Source: Arthrinium phaeospermum
Taxonomy: Eukaryota; Ascomycota; Sordariomycetes; Amphisphaeriales; Apiosporaceae
DNA: 64,000 nucleotides
Assembly (NCBI GenBank): GCA_006503535.1
Contig: QYRS01000002.1
Location: forward strand, 2,108,001 to 2,172,000
Direction of reading: 5' to 3'
Shown: positions 34,330 through 44,920 of the stretch, one piece after another
Layout: the number at the start of each line of letters is the position of its first letter
How positions within the stretch are numbered: position 1 is the stretch's first letter
The notes under the pieces: model-generated
Databases searched by the model: none
Seen by the model: the letters and a program-made list of their open reading frames with translations, nothing else
Told to the model about the DNA's origin: nothing
Translations under genes and position numbers: made by a program

Positions 34330-35262
34330 ATGGATATCCAGCCTCCTCCGAACGTCAAGGCGTCCGATTGGCCAGTCAAAGAGCATTCACGTATCGGAGA
34401 ATCGAAATATTCCAAACCTACCATATCCAAGCAGTTTATCCGAAACAAGGTGTGGAGCAGTGCTTTACTGATGAAGTATGCCGACGACTGCGCCTTCGTC
34501 GGGTTCGATACTGAGGGACCAGATGGCGAGGAGCCCACGCAAATCGGACTTGCCTATCTACCCAGTCTGCCCACGAATGGATGTGACCCCCCGTTGCGAG
34601 GTGCTATCAGGAAGCTGAAGAACAAGCTTGAAGGCTGTGAAATGACATGCATCAGCATAAAGAACACTTCGCGCGATCCGCAACTCCACCCTAGAGCGCA
34701 TTGCAAGTATGCCACGAATGTCATCGTAGACGCGTCTGAAGTAAAGATGCAGCTTGTGGACTTGCTGTTCGAGTGGAAGATGAAGAACAAGAAGAAGTTT
34801 ATGGTCCTAGTCGGCTTCCAGCTGGGTAAGGACATGTACACGTTGCTGTCCCAGTGGCCCGTAGTGCTGAACTTCCTAGATGGATGGATCGATACTCAAG
34901 ACCTAGCCTTGGAAAAGATTGTCATCCGAAGGATATGGCCTGATAGGAATTTGAGTTGCACGCCCGGGCTTAAGAGGTATATAAATGGCCTGGGCGTCCA
35001 TAACGAGAATGGCTGCACCGTACACAACGCCGCGATCGACGCCATGATGGCCCTGGTGCTTATGCTGATCGTTTGGAAGGCGTGTCTCGAGGAAACAACG
35101 CCATACTTCTACTTCGACCCTTCTCCTAAAGGGAAACGGAAAGGACTGACCAGAAGTGAAAAGCGAGTGCAAAATCGTGGGGGAAGACTGACTGGTTCGA
35201 CTTTGGAGTCTGAACACGTGGATGAGTACGATTATGGGTGCCTGTTTGAAAGCACCCAGTAG
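34330..35262 (+). CDS. Gfd2/YDR514C-like DEDDh nuclease-fold protein
   Basis: Single exon, 310 aa from the first ATG of the frame. A ribonuclease H-like DEDDh exonuclease core is visible: motif I FVGFDTEGPDGEEPTQIGLA (D and E of DTEG), motif II around WIDTQDLAL, and motif III HNAAIDAMMALVLML with the H and D of the DEDDh set. This matches the fungal Gfd2/YDR514C-like group, which is widespread in filamentous ascomycetes and mostly uncharacterised. The C-terminus is basic (KGKRKGLTRSEKRVQNRGGR). DEDDh enzymes act 3' to 5' on RNA or DNA. Activity here is not proven, but the acidic residues appear retained. Confidence 0.75.
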   Translation: MDIQPPPNVKASDWPVKEHSRIGESKYSKPTISKQFIRNKVWSSALLMKYADDCAFVGFDTEGPDGEEPTQIGLAYLPSLPTNGCDPPLRGAIRKLKNKLEGCEMTCISIKNTSRDPQLHPRAHCKYATNVIVDASEVKMQLVDLLFEWKMKNKKKFMVLVGFQLGKDMYTLLSQWPVVLNFLDGWIDTQDLALEKIVIRRIWPDRNLSCTPGLKRYINGLGVHNENGCTVHNAAIDAMMALVLMLIVWKACLEETTPYFYFDPSPKGKRKGLTRSEKRVQNRGGRLTGSTLESEHVDEYDYGCLFESTQ

Positions 35263-38200
35263 ATGCTGCCAGTGACTCAATGACGACCTGTTTCGAGTAC
35301 ATGGCCTCAGTCCCCGTCTCTCCTCGGATCTGTGAGGAAAAAACATGGATGGAGCTGAGCTGGTCCCTTCGCGACAAACATATTATCCAAGAGATGCGCA
35401 GGATCGGCCGATGTTATCGAGGACCGTTCGTAGGCAACGTTCGTATGAACGTAGGCACCTACGCACTACGGTTGTGCAAACTGGAGTGTTTGCTTCCTGC
35501 ACGTGGGATCATCCAGAGCCCCACGAATAATCGGGGCATGCGCATCGCGCCTTCCTTCCCCCCTTACACATAGCAATCATCCTGGCCAAGCCACCTCTGC
35601 CACATTTGCCGCCTTTGTCACCAAAAGGCTACTACTACCACCACTAATCATGCCAGAGCTACAAAAGCTATCTTACCGTCGTTTCTTGCCAACAACTCAA
35701 AGGGGTTCTGGTGTAGTGGTAGCACACTCGACTTGCCACGTCGGGCGAGAGAGGGCCGGGTTCGAATCCCGGGGACTCCAACTCAAACTATTCTTTTGCC
35801 AAACTTTTGCCATTTTTTACTACCTTGCTCTCCTGGATCAAGAATGGGCAGACTTGGTTTCGTGTTTTGGTAAATAATGAAGGAATTCGCTATCTTGTTT
35901 GGACGCTGCCCCGTTTCGGAACGATGCTACCAGCCCGTCTGCTAAGCAAACAGTGACCAAGGAATTGCTTTATCTGATGGCTATTGTCTTCAGTACGGGG
36001 CCAAATTGTTCCAATTTGAATCATGCTGCCTGGTACAACAATTGCTGACAATACTGCATCTCATGTCAATCTACATCCCTCCACCCTTTGGTATACATCT
36101 TTCTCCGTCTGCTCCTCGATACATGTACGTAATGAGATACGAATTAAAGGCAAACGCCCAGATTGAACCCTACCACCAATCGCAAGACCTGCTTAGATGG
36201 GCCGCCGTGGAATTTGTCAGCGACATGCACAGAATCCTGCAAGCCTAACATGGCTGTGCGGTAGCACGCAATCATCCGCGTTCTAGGCTTCTACTCACCA
36301 AAACAGACAAACGCCGGCCATTTTCGATCGATGCATGTTTGTCACGATAGCATTCCGTCTTTTACTGGCGTTGGTGCTCGAGTGTCTCCGCATTCAACAC
36401 TCCAATAGGAAAGGAGGCTTCGAATACATATTGGCTGTTGATTTTGAGCGCCTCGCATGATTGGTGCAGCGGTTCATTCCCAGGTACAGTAAATCCATCG
36501 AAACACATACAGGTCTCACAGAAGATGGCAAAAGTAGACTGTATATCTTGAACAATGCCTAGGCACAATTACCAGCCTACCATAATCTTCGTCGTTGCCG
36601 TGCAAACACGTCAAGTCGGTCTGGGCTTCGCGTGCATATATCCAGTGAGCATTGCATGATGTTATATTCAGCGATATGGGAAGCCAAGGAATATGTCGTG
36701 GGAACATCATAACTTATCAAAATTGGGCACCTTATTACGGAGAATGGTAGCTTGCAGATATTCAATGATCTCAATCGATACATGGCCTCAAAATGCTACC
36801 GTGGTATATTATCATGATGATATCAACTCTTGCGCATATACCACTGTAGAAATAGGGGGTCAAATGGCAATTGGTTGAGAAAATTCTATTTCGGGAAGAA
36901 ACCAATCTCCTTGACAATTCAACTTCAACTCGATGCCAACATGTAGTCTTGTTAGAATAGCCGGTGAGGACCATTGTGCTGCATTTAAGATCAATACAAC
37001 CCCGTGCCCGTCATCTCAGGGGCAGTCGCCTCCTAACTCAAACCCAATACATCACCATGTTTCTCCTCTATAGAAATAAGCACTGCCCCCTACAGCAGTA
37101 TCCTTGAAGAATGAGGTGAAGAAATGATAGACAATCTCAAAAGTACGGCCCCAAGCCTCCGTTGCCACTGGGTAGCTGGTCGTCGAAGGTCCGAAATTGC
37201 TAACTTGGTGCCAGGGAGTTCTGCAACATCGTTCCCTCAAAAGAACCGTCCCTGCCGAAGCGGCATGAGCCGGCCTCCCGGTGGATAGGGGATGCAGTCG
37301 ATGTTGTGGCTCCTCATGTGGCGCGTATTATTGTGGCTGCCCCGGCACCAATATTTGAAGGCGTCGTAGCCGTATTGCTGTTCCTGGGCCGACATGTCAA
37401 GACTGCTAACGGTTTTCTCAGTTGAGGACAGCTGAGAATACCACCGTCTTTGACTCATGTCTATCGCTTGGGTCCTTGATGTGTCGTCATGCCATCGGGA
37501 GTGGCGCTGTGCGTCGTATTTGGAGACTCGAGGGGCAAATGCTGATGGTGAAGCTGCCCTCGTCCGATGCTCTTGACAAGTGCACAGGGCTGCGGTCCGC
37601 TGAGATGCATCCGCGGAGCCTAATGCGACATCATACCGATAGGAATCCACGCCCAAGTTGTTACAGCCTACAGCGCAAAAGGGATCGATTGCTCGCGCAC
37701 AAAGTGTCAACACGTAGGAGGCGAAAAAAGAAAACACCGATCCTGGTTTTAAATCATCAGACGGGCAATGTGGCACGTCGGCCAAGAAGAAGATCTCCTT
37801 TCTCAGCTGAACTTCAGTCTGAGCAAAAGCTAGTTACGCTACTTGACAGGTGCGATCTGGCTTACCCATGTGATGTTACATCGATAAAGTGCGCAGGGGA
37901 GCCTCAACGTCCCAAACTGGAATTGTCTTTCCAAAGGCCTCAACTCCGGATTGGTAGACCGAATTGTAGGAAGAACAAGCGGACGAACCCGGGGTCGATA
38001 TATTTAGATGTCATACAGTATCGACGCAGATGTGTGCGGTCCGTCGTTGTCCTTGGCCAGTAACCATTCACAGGTACGCACGTCGCACTTTCCGAACCGT
38101 TTTGCATGCAAACCAGTCCATACCTCAGATGAACTCTAAACCGTGTGATTAAGCTCCAACGGGCTTGAACTTCTAACGTTACATGAAACCTTCCTTTATG

Positions 38201-38490
38201 GCATTGGGACTCAGGGTTCGCATGGCTTGGTCCCGAATCAAGTTTCGCCGCTCATAACTGACCATTCCCCGGTTTGTGTGCCCGACCAGGCCCGTATGGA
38301 TAGACAATGCACAAAATTCTCGCACCAACCTTGATACGCAGATCCCTTTGGCGGTTTGGCAATCGCATAGTTCAGAATGACGCCGTTGGATATTGACGAG
38401 CACACAGGCGAGCAGTGTTATGAAGTTTTTGTGTTCATTCCAAGTGCACTTTCTTTGACACTGCTGGAAAGACAATCCTAGCGGCGTACA
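35263..38490. other. Gene-poor interval, 3.2 kb, with one tRNA gene
   Basis: Apart from the tRNA at 35702-35780 no gene is recognised. The stretch 36300-37000 is AT-rich. Open frames at 37237-37785 (minus) and 37422-38063 (plus) overlap, have no known domain and are not called. The right end should contain the promoter of the NRPS-like gene and probably marks the left border of the metabolite cluster. Confidence 0.5.
35702..35780 (+). tRNA. tRNA-Gly (GCC), with unusually long variable region
   Basis: The seven-pair acceptor stem GGGGTTC/GGACTCC, D arm with exact A box TGGTGTAGTGG, anticodon stem TCGAC/GTCGG with loop TTGCCAC (anticodon GCC at 35735-35737), T stem CCGGG/CCCGG with loop TTCGAAT, exact B box GGTTCGAATCC and discriminator A are all present. 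A T-rich terminator follows near 35790. About 10-11 bases separate the anticodon and T stems instead of the usual four or five, making the gene 79 nt rather than about 72. The other arms are intact. Confidence 0.75.
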
Positions 38491-41400
38491 ATGACGGAGC
38501 TGACATTGTGGTATCCAGAGATACACCCCGTGTTCCAGCGCGAGAATGCCTCTTGCTTTCGTCTGGCGCATACGAGACCCGATGAGCTGGCAGAAGTCAT
38601 CCCGGAATACGTCCTCTTCTCGTATTACCGGACATCGAACCCGCGAGATGAGTTGGTTGACATATCGGCGCGCGGTTTCGCCAATTCGATCAACAGGGCC
38701 GGCTGGTACCTCTTCGAAACGCTGGGGGAGCCGGAGAACTTCGAGTCGGTGGGCTACTACGGCCCAAGTAAGGGCGACGCGGCCACGGATATGCTGAAAG
38801 CACCACAGCTGACGGTTTTCAGATGATTTGCGATATCTAATATTGATGTTGGCGGCGATCAAGGTCGGATACAAAGTATGCATCGCCATCTTCTCTCTTT
38901 CTCTCTCTCTTCCTCAGTCTCTCGCGCAGGAGGTTGAAACGTCCCCTTGTTTAATATCTAGCGATAGATGGTATACACGTCACCTCGGAACAATCTGGAA
39001 GGGCACTTGAACGTGCTGGAAAAGAGCGAATGCGGCGTCTTCCTGGTCGCTAGCGCCGTGTCGGCCCAGGCGCAGCCCATTCTGGCCAAACGGCCGATGC
39101 GAACGCTCACCGCCCCGGAGCTTGAATGGTTCCTGGCGGAGTCATTCGTCGAGCCGTACCCGTACACGAAGACCTTCGAGGAGGCGCGACATGACCCGTG
39201 CGTCGTTCTACACACGACGGGTTCGACGGGTCTCCCCAAGCCCGTGGTCTGGAAGAACGCCATGCTGAGCACCTATGAAGCCTGGCGCACCATCCCGGCC
39301 GTCGACGGGTTTGTGCCCCCGCCCGAAATCTACCAGACGGCGCGGCGCGTCTACACATCGCTGCCCATGTTCCACACCAGCGGGCTCAACGCCGCCCTGA
39401 TCTGGACCCTCTCCTTGGGGGTCACCCTGGTTTTCGGCGCGGCCCATGTGATCCCCAACGCGGACTATGTGGACGAAATCCACCGATATGCCGACGTAGA
39501 AGGGTCGATGAGCGCGCCGTCAGTGTACGAAGATCTATGCGCCCAGCCAAAGATGCTGGTCCATATGAGGCATCTCCATTATGTCGTGTCGAGCGGGGCT
39601 CCTCTATCGCGAGCTGCCGGGAATCAGATTTCCAAGTACTCTCGTGTCATCAGTAACATCGGCGCCACGGAGACGGCCTGCTTGCCCCGTCTCTGCCCCT
39701 CGATGGCGGATTGGCAGTACTTTTACTGGCACCCCACCCATTCCGGCATCCAGATGCGCGAGCACGTCGAAGGCTTGCACGAGCTCATCATCGTGCGGGA
39801 CCGCAACCTTGAGCCGTTTCAGGGGGTGTTCTACGCATACCCGGAGCTGGAAGAGTGGCCGATGAACGATTTATACGACCGCCATCCGACCAAGCCATTC
39901 CTATGGCGGTACCGGGGTCGGAAAGACCACGTCATCGTGTTCAGCAATGGCGAGAAGGTGGTGCCCGTGCTCATGGAAGCCGCGCTGACGAGCAGCCCAA
40001 TGGTGAAAGCGGCCATGGTCGTGGGCCATAGACGATTTCAGCCGCTGGCTCTGCTGGAGCTGTCCGACAGTCAAGGCCCGCCGGAAGACGAGACGGAGCG
40101 GCACACCCTGATCCAAGAACTTGGTCACTTCATTGACGAGGCCAATGCGTACGCGCCGGCACATGCCCAGCTCGACCACCACCACATCCTCTTCGCAGAC
40201 CCTGCCCGGCCGATCCACTCTCTTGGCCAAGGGAAGATTCAACGACAACTAACCTACAATCTTTACAAAGATGACATTATTGCCGCCTACACTGCGATTG
40301 AGCAAAGAGCTGTCTCCAACCATCACATTTTCACCTCTGTTGGTGAATCTATTGATTGGCTCCGGAGACAGCTGATTGAGGTTGCAGGAAAGGAGGTAGA
40401 GGCAGACGACGACCTTTTCAAGGCTGGGGTCGACTCTCTGCATGTAATGAAGTTGGCGCGCGAGATAGGGGGCATATCGCCCTCCGCCATCTACCGACAT
40501 CCTACTCTCCGCCTTCTTGCATCTTTCTTGGTCGGCAACGAGTCAGACGAAGGCGCTCGCCCCGACTCCACAGACACGCTAGATAAAATGGCGTCCCTGT
40601 TACGGTTATACACGGCTGCCCTGCCTCGACAAGTGCGGAAAGAGACCAGGATGACTGGTGATGGCACCAAGCCTGCTCGAGAGGTGAACATGCGCATCGT
40701 GCTGACGGGTAGCACTGGCTCGCTGGGCTCGTACCTTCTCGACGCCCTATACCACAGTCCCCAGGTGGCGGGCATCGTGTGCCTGAATCGCGGAGCCGAC
40801 AGCGCCGACCGCCAACGCAGCGCTTCAGCAGGTCGAGGTCTGACGTCCGACTGGGACGAGAGCCGTGTCATGTTCCTGGAAGCCGACCTGTCCGCGCCTC
40901 TGCTGGGGCTCTACCCGGCCGTGTACCAGCGGCTGCAGACCGAGACGACACACGTGATCCATAACCAGTGGCCCGTTAACTTTCACTGGCCCGTTGCGTG
41001 CTTTGAGCCGCACATCCGCGGCGTACGCAACCTGGCGGACCTGTGCCTCGTTACGAGACATGACGCCCTCCTATTCTTCGTTTCCAGCGTCTCGGCGGTC
41101 GCGGCGTGGTCGGAGCCAGACCCGGTACCGGAGGCCCCTGTCCGGAACATGGCCGCGGCCACTATGGGGTACGGTCAGGCCAAGTTGGTATCGGAACAGA
41201 TCCTCGAGCGGGCGGTCGCATATTCCGGTCTCCGGGCGGCAACCTGTCGTATTGGGGCGGTGGCCGGGCCGGTAGAGAGGCCCGAAGGCCTCTGGAATCG
41301 ACACGAGTACATACCAGCGGTACGTACATGTCCTCATTTCTTCCAATGCTGCTGGAATAAAGAAGCAAGCTGACAATACAATAATTAGCTGATCAACTCA

Positions 41401-41883
41401 TCTGTATACCTCGGCCTCCTGCCCAAAGAGTTCCCGGGACGCGACTGTGTCGATTGGCTGCCCGTCGACAAGGTCGCCCCTATCCTTCTCGAGATCCTCG
41501 ACTCCCTCGAGAACTCCCCGGGCCCGGCCGACGCGCCGTTGCCCGTGTATCACGTGTCGAACCCCAACACCACGTCGTGGGCCGCGCTGGTCGAGTACGT
41601 GCGCAGCCAAGTCGCTCTGCCCAAGGTGGCCTTTGCCACGTGGCTGAAGCACCTCGAGGAAAGCAGCCGCGAGTTTCTGCAGGATGTGGACAAGAACCCG
41701 GCGATCAAGCTGACGGACTTTTACGAGAGGATATCCGAGGGGAACAGCCAGGTGCAGCTGGAGACCTCGAGGGCCGAGAGCGCGAGCGAGACGCTTCGGT
41801 CGACCGGGGCGGTCAACGCGGACTGGGTGGGGCGTTGGATGAGGCAATGGGGGCTGACTAAGATGGACTTGGTTATGAGATGA
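38491..41883 (+). CDS. NRPS-like carboxylic acid reductase (A-T-R)
   Basis: Exons 38491-38767, 38823-38875, 38968-41319 and 41389-41883 give 1058 aa. Junctions rebuild GPNDLRYLILMLAAIKVGYK and then SPRNNLEGH, the standard N-terminal adenylation pattern. The A domain (about 30-500) has core motif A3 LHTTGSTGLPKP (residue 192 on) and NIGATE. The carrier domain has FKAGVDSLHVMKL with phosphopantetheine serine S600. The terminal thioester reductase starts with IVLTGSTGSLGSYLL (NADPH loop near 690). There is no condensation domain. Such enzymes activate an aryl or other acid, load it on the carrier and release it as an aldehyde. In Aspergillus terreus a similar protein reduces the product of a methylating NR-PKS. 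Here it sits in a cluster with such a PKS, so the PKS acid is its likely substrate (inference). Confidence 0.92.
38889..38915 (+). repeat. CT simple repeat inside intron 2 of the NRPS-like gene
   Basis: Twenty-seven consecutive pyrimidines, mostly CT units, within the 92 bp intron. It contributes a pyrimidine-rich stretch ahead of the 3' splice site region. Confidence 0.7.
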
Positions 41884-42147
41884 TGACCGGATACTCGGTG
41901 GATTGCGGGTTCAGGGCAAGAAACATTCGCTGGGCATCTTGCTGTCTTTACCGATCTAATGCTGTTTTAAGATACTTATGATTGTGTTGCCAGGCGTGTA
42001 GTGAGTTTGATGATAATGTAATATTGTACTATATAGGCGCTGAGAGGAGGCCTACATCATGATCGTTTCTGCTGTGCCTCTTGACCAACCGATAATACAC
42101 AGTACAACGAACCTGGTAAATGCAGAGTCATTCTATATTGCGAACCC

Positions 42148-43499
42148 CTAGACGGAAAGGAAGACACCATCCCCGATATATCCAGGGTCCCCATGCCTAG
42201 TAGTCAGCGCGGGCGGGCAATTCAACGATGGCACACCGTCGCACATCCACGAGCGCTGCCTCTTGCTAAAAGTCACCTCCGGGTTGTACCGCGGGCAGTG
42301 CAGGCTCCACACGAGGTGGCCCGAGATGCTGTGCTTGATGGCCACGAGGTACCTCCGAAGATCCGCGGACAGGGACGGGTCCGCCTCGTGGGCGCCGACC
42401 GTGTCCAGGTACCTGGCCACGTGGCTCTGGATGAGCCGGCGGCAGATCCGCTTCGCCTCGCCGAGGCGGATGCGGTGCTCCTGCATCAGCACCCAGATGG
42501 AGTTGACGACGTGGTCCCGGCCCTGCGCCTCGGCGGCCGCGACCTCCTTCGGCCACGACCACAGGTCGTTCTGCAGGCCGACGGCGGTCCAGGCCGGCGC
42601 GACCAGGGACTGGCAGCGCCCGAGCTCGTGGGCGGGGATGCGGAGGGCCATGCCGAAGGTTACTACGCCGTACCAGTACCTATGTAAGGTAGACTCGGGT
42701 CAGTCAGGGGTCGGTCATGTCCATGTCCATGCCAACAATCTGGTTCAGGGGGCTGGGCTGTGTGGAAGGGACTTTCTCACATCTCGCCGACGTCCTTGAT
42801 GCGGTAGGGGATGTACTCGGCCATGCTCGTGAACCGCACCCCGTGCTCCCGCGCCGAGCCGACCTCGAGGAAGCGCGCCCAGGCCTTCATGGTCGTCTTG
42901 GCGCAGTCCGGGTCGATGGACAGCATCTCGCTGAAGATGAGGGACTGGATGCGCTTCTTCCCGGCGGCCTTCTCGTGGGCCGGCTGGGGGGTGGCGGATC
43001 CGGGCCGTTGTTGCGCGGCCTCTAGGAATCCGTTCATGATCTCGTTGTTCTCGGCTTGCCCCTAGAATAAGTTGGCATCAGCTATTTTCGAACCCCCTGG
43101 GAACTGATGGAAAAGGGGTAAAATGCATGCACTTACCACGTCACATCCCATGCACTCGACCATGTCTGAATTCCATCAATAAGCAATCCCTTAGAAGACA
43201 TGGTGGCATAGTGTGAACATACCGTCATACATGAAGGCAAACTCGTTGGCATAGGCCACGACTTCCATCCGCTCGGGCATGCACTCGGGCATCACGACAG
43301 AGACGAAGCTGTAGTCGGGCCCCAGGCTGCCGCGATACCCCTTGCAGGGCCCGACGAGCCGGGCCCAGTCCTGATGGGCCCGGATGGCCCCGCGATCTTC
43401 GAGCTCCGTAAACCGACTCCGGCGCACGTCGATGCCGCCACTCAGGCCCTCCGTGTCGTAGGTAGAAGGGTCCACGACTTCAGAATATCGGCATTCCAT
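42148..43499 (-). CDS. Stand-alone class I terpene cyclase, related to the cyclase half of fungal bifunctional (PT-TC) synthases
   Basis: Exons 43223-43499, 43137-43165, 42781-43061 and 42148-42679 give 372 aa. The start [19 protein letters not shown] and [18 protein letters not shown] match the N-terminal cyclase domain of fusicoccadiene/ophiobolin-type chimeric synthases. Splicing a 29 nt microexon creates the Asp-rich motif FMYDDMVE (D92, D93, E96). The NSE motif is NDLWSWPKE (N233, S237, E241). Both bind the Mg2+ cluster that ionises the prenyl diphosphate. The protein ends 130 residues after the NSE motif, and no isoprenyl diphosphate synthase domain follows in any frame. It therefore depends on GPP, FPP, GGPP or GFPP made elsewhere. 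Chain-length preference cannot be read from the sequence. Transcribed convergently with the NRPS-like gene, 264 bp apart. Confidence 0.88.
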
Positions 43500-44920
43500 A
43501 TTTCATCGAGGTATCGTCGGCAATAAGGGTCAGTATCCGGGAATACTGTTAGAAATTATAGAAACCCCTTAGAGTCTTAGACTCTTGGCTGGCTCAACGG
43601 CTATTTGGGTCCAGTAAGACGGGGGGTCATTGATACCTAGTTGTAGCCGTGGCATCCATCAATTGGCTCTGAGGCCATCCGCTGCGCGCCATGTTCCGTC
43701 TCGCTCGCACGGCAGCGGCACACGCGGAATGGATGTTGCGACTTTGTATTACGTATTGATGGCATCTGCCGCCGTAGAAACGCCCATGACTAGGATGTCG
43801 GTGCCATCGATCTCCTCGCCTCGGGCCAAAGAAGCCGATAATACCGGGCTTGTACCGGGCGTCCGTATGATATTTCCAAGATTCGTGATAAAGCTTGTCT
43901 TCAGAAGATCTGATGAACTGGCCCAGAAAAGCGTGGATGGGAAGGTACGTCGTTGGTTTGCATCTTTGGGGCTGCAATGAGGCGACAGGAACTTTCCGGG
44001 GCCGTTTGCGTGTGTCAGCCTAGCTGGACCAGAACCATGTGCGTGGGTCTGAGGGTAACTCTGGCTCCCCGAATGTTCGAGACCCCCGGATCGACGACAA
44101 TGACCAGGTCGGCAGTCTGTCGCGGATAATGTCGACTCCCCCGCGGCCCCGCCCCTCTTGAACGTCGCCAGTTCTGCAGGCTGCGGCAGTCCGATCTCCA
44201 GGGTAGCATGTCACCGTGACCCTTGAACTAGTGGTCAAACGAAACAGATCGCCCCAGAAGCGCTCAACCTCGAAGTCTCGTTTACGAATACAATCCCCAG
44301 ACGCGCGAGAAGCGGTACCTGCTGCTGCCTTAATCGGCCGTCCGCCTGGACTTTGACTCGCTCACGGCTCACCGCCCGCTGGAAAGTTCAGATGGCGCAT
44401 GAAAGAAACAGAGACGAGTCAGGGGGGTGAAAAGGCTTGACTTTGGTCAAGCTTTCCTGGGGTATTGACAACGGCCGCACTAGAGCGCCCGAGCTTGCAG
44501 GCTAAGCATGTTCGAATGAACGGTCCCGCAGATGGGCTGCCTGGGCAGTCAATTCAGCTTAACTGGAACAAGGCAGTAAACGGGCCCCGCCTGGCAGAAA
44601 GAAACCTTGGCAGATGGTGATTAGAGTCACTCCGCCGTGGATCGGGACGAAATCAGGCATGTTCGCAATCGGGAGTTGGCAGATGTTTACGAGCACTTCA
44701 AGCTGAGCCAAATGTTTTGAATGAGAAGCGAAACGTGAAAGTTTATTTCACATACCATACGTTGGTGATGATTTGGGCACATGACTACCCCTGAATCTGA
44801 CAGCCTCCCCCTTATTGGAAGCTGAACTGCGATACTGTATTATTCTCATATAGGAGGACCGTAGAAGCTATATATCAAACAAAGTCATAAAACATTCATA
44901 GACCAATAATTGTTTCCATT
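43500..44920. other. Intergenic, 1.4 kb, containing a monooxygenase relic
   Basis: Lies between the terpene cyclase promoter and the 3' end of the multicopper oxidase. Apart from the flavin monooxygenase remnant near 43.8 kb, nothing is recognised. Confidence 0.55.
43750..43960 (-). pseudogene. Frameshifted fragment resembling a flavin-containing monooxygenase
   Basis: One minus-strand frame reads KLYHESWKYHTDARYK, like the HSWxY segment before the NADP-binding loop of FMO-type enzymes. A neighbouring frame shifted by one base continues EEIDGTDILVMGVSTAADAI, like the second Rossmann motif (VLVVGxSxSAADI). A stop follows soon after, and no FAD-binding N-terminus is visible upstream. The two motifs in family order but different frames suggest decay of a former cluster oxygenase. 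The match is short and made by eye. Confidence 0.35.

Noticed and set aside
37237..38063. Overlapping open frames on both strands upstream of the NRPS-like gene
   Set aside because: Mutually overlapping, basic low-complexity composition, no domain; likely random open frames.
41398..41847. Minus-strand 149-codon frame over the last exon of the NRPS-like gene
   Set aside because: Shadow of the GC-rich reductase exon on the other strand.
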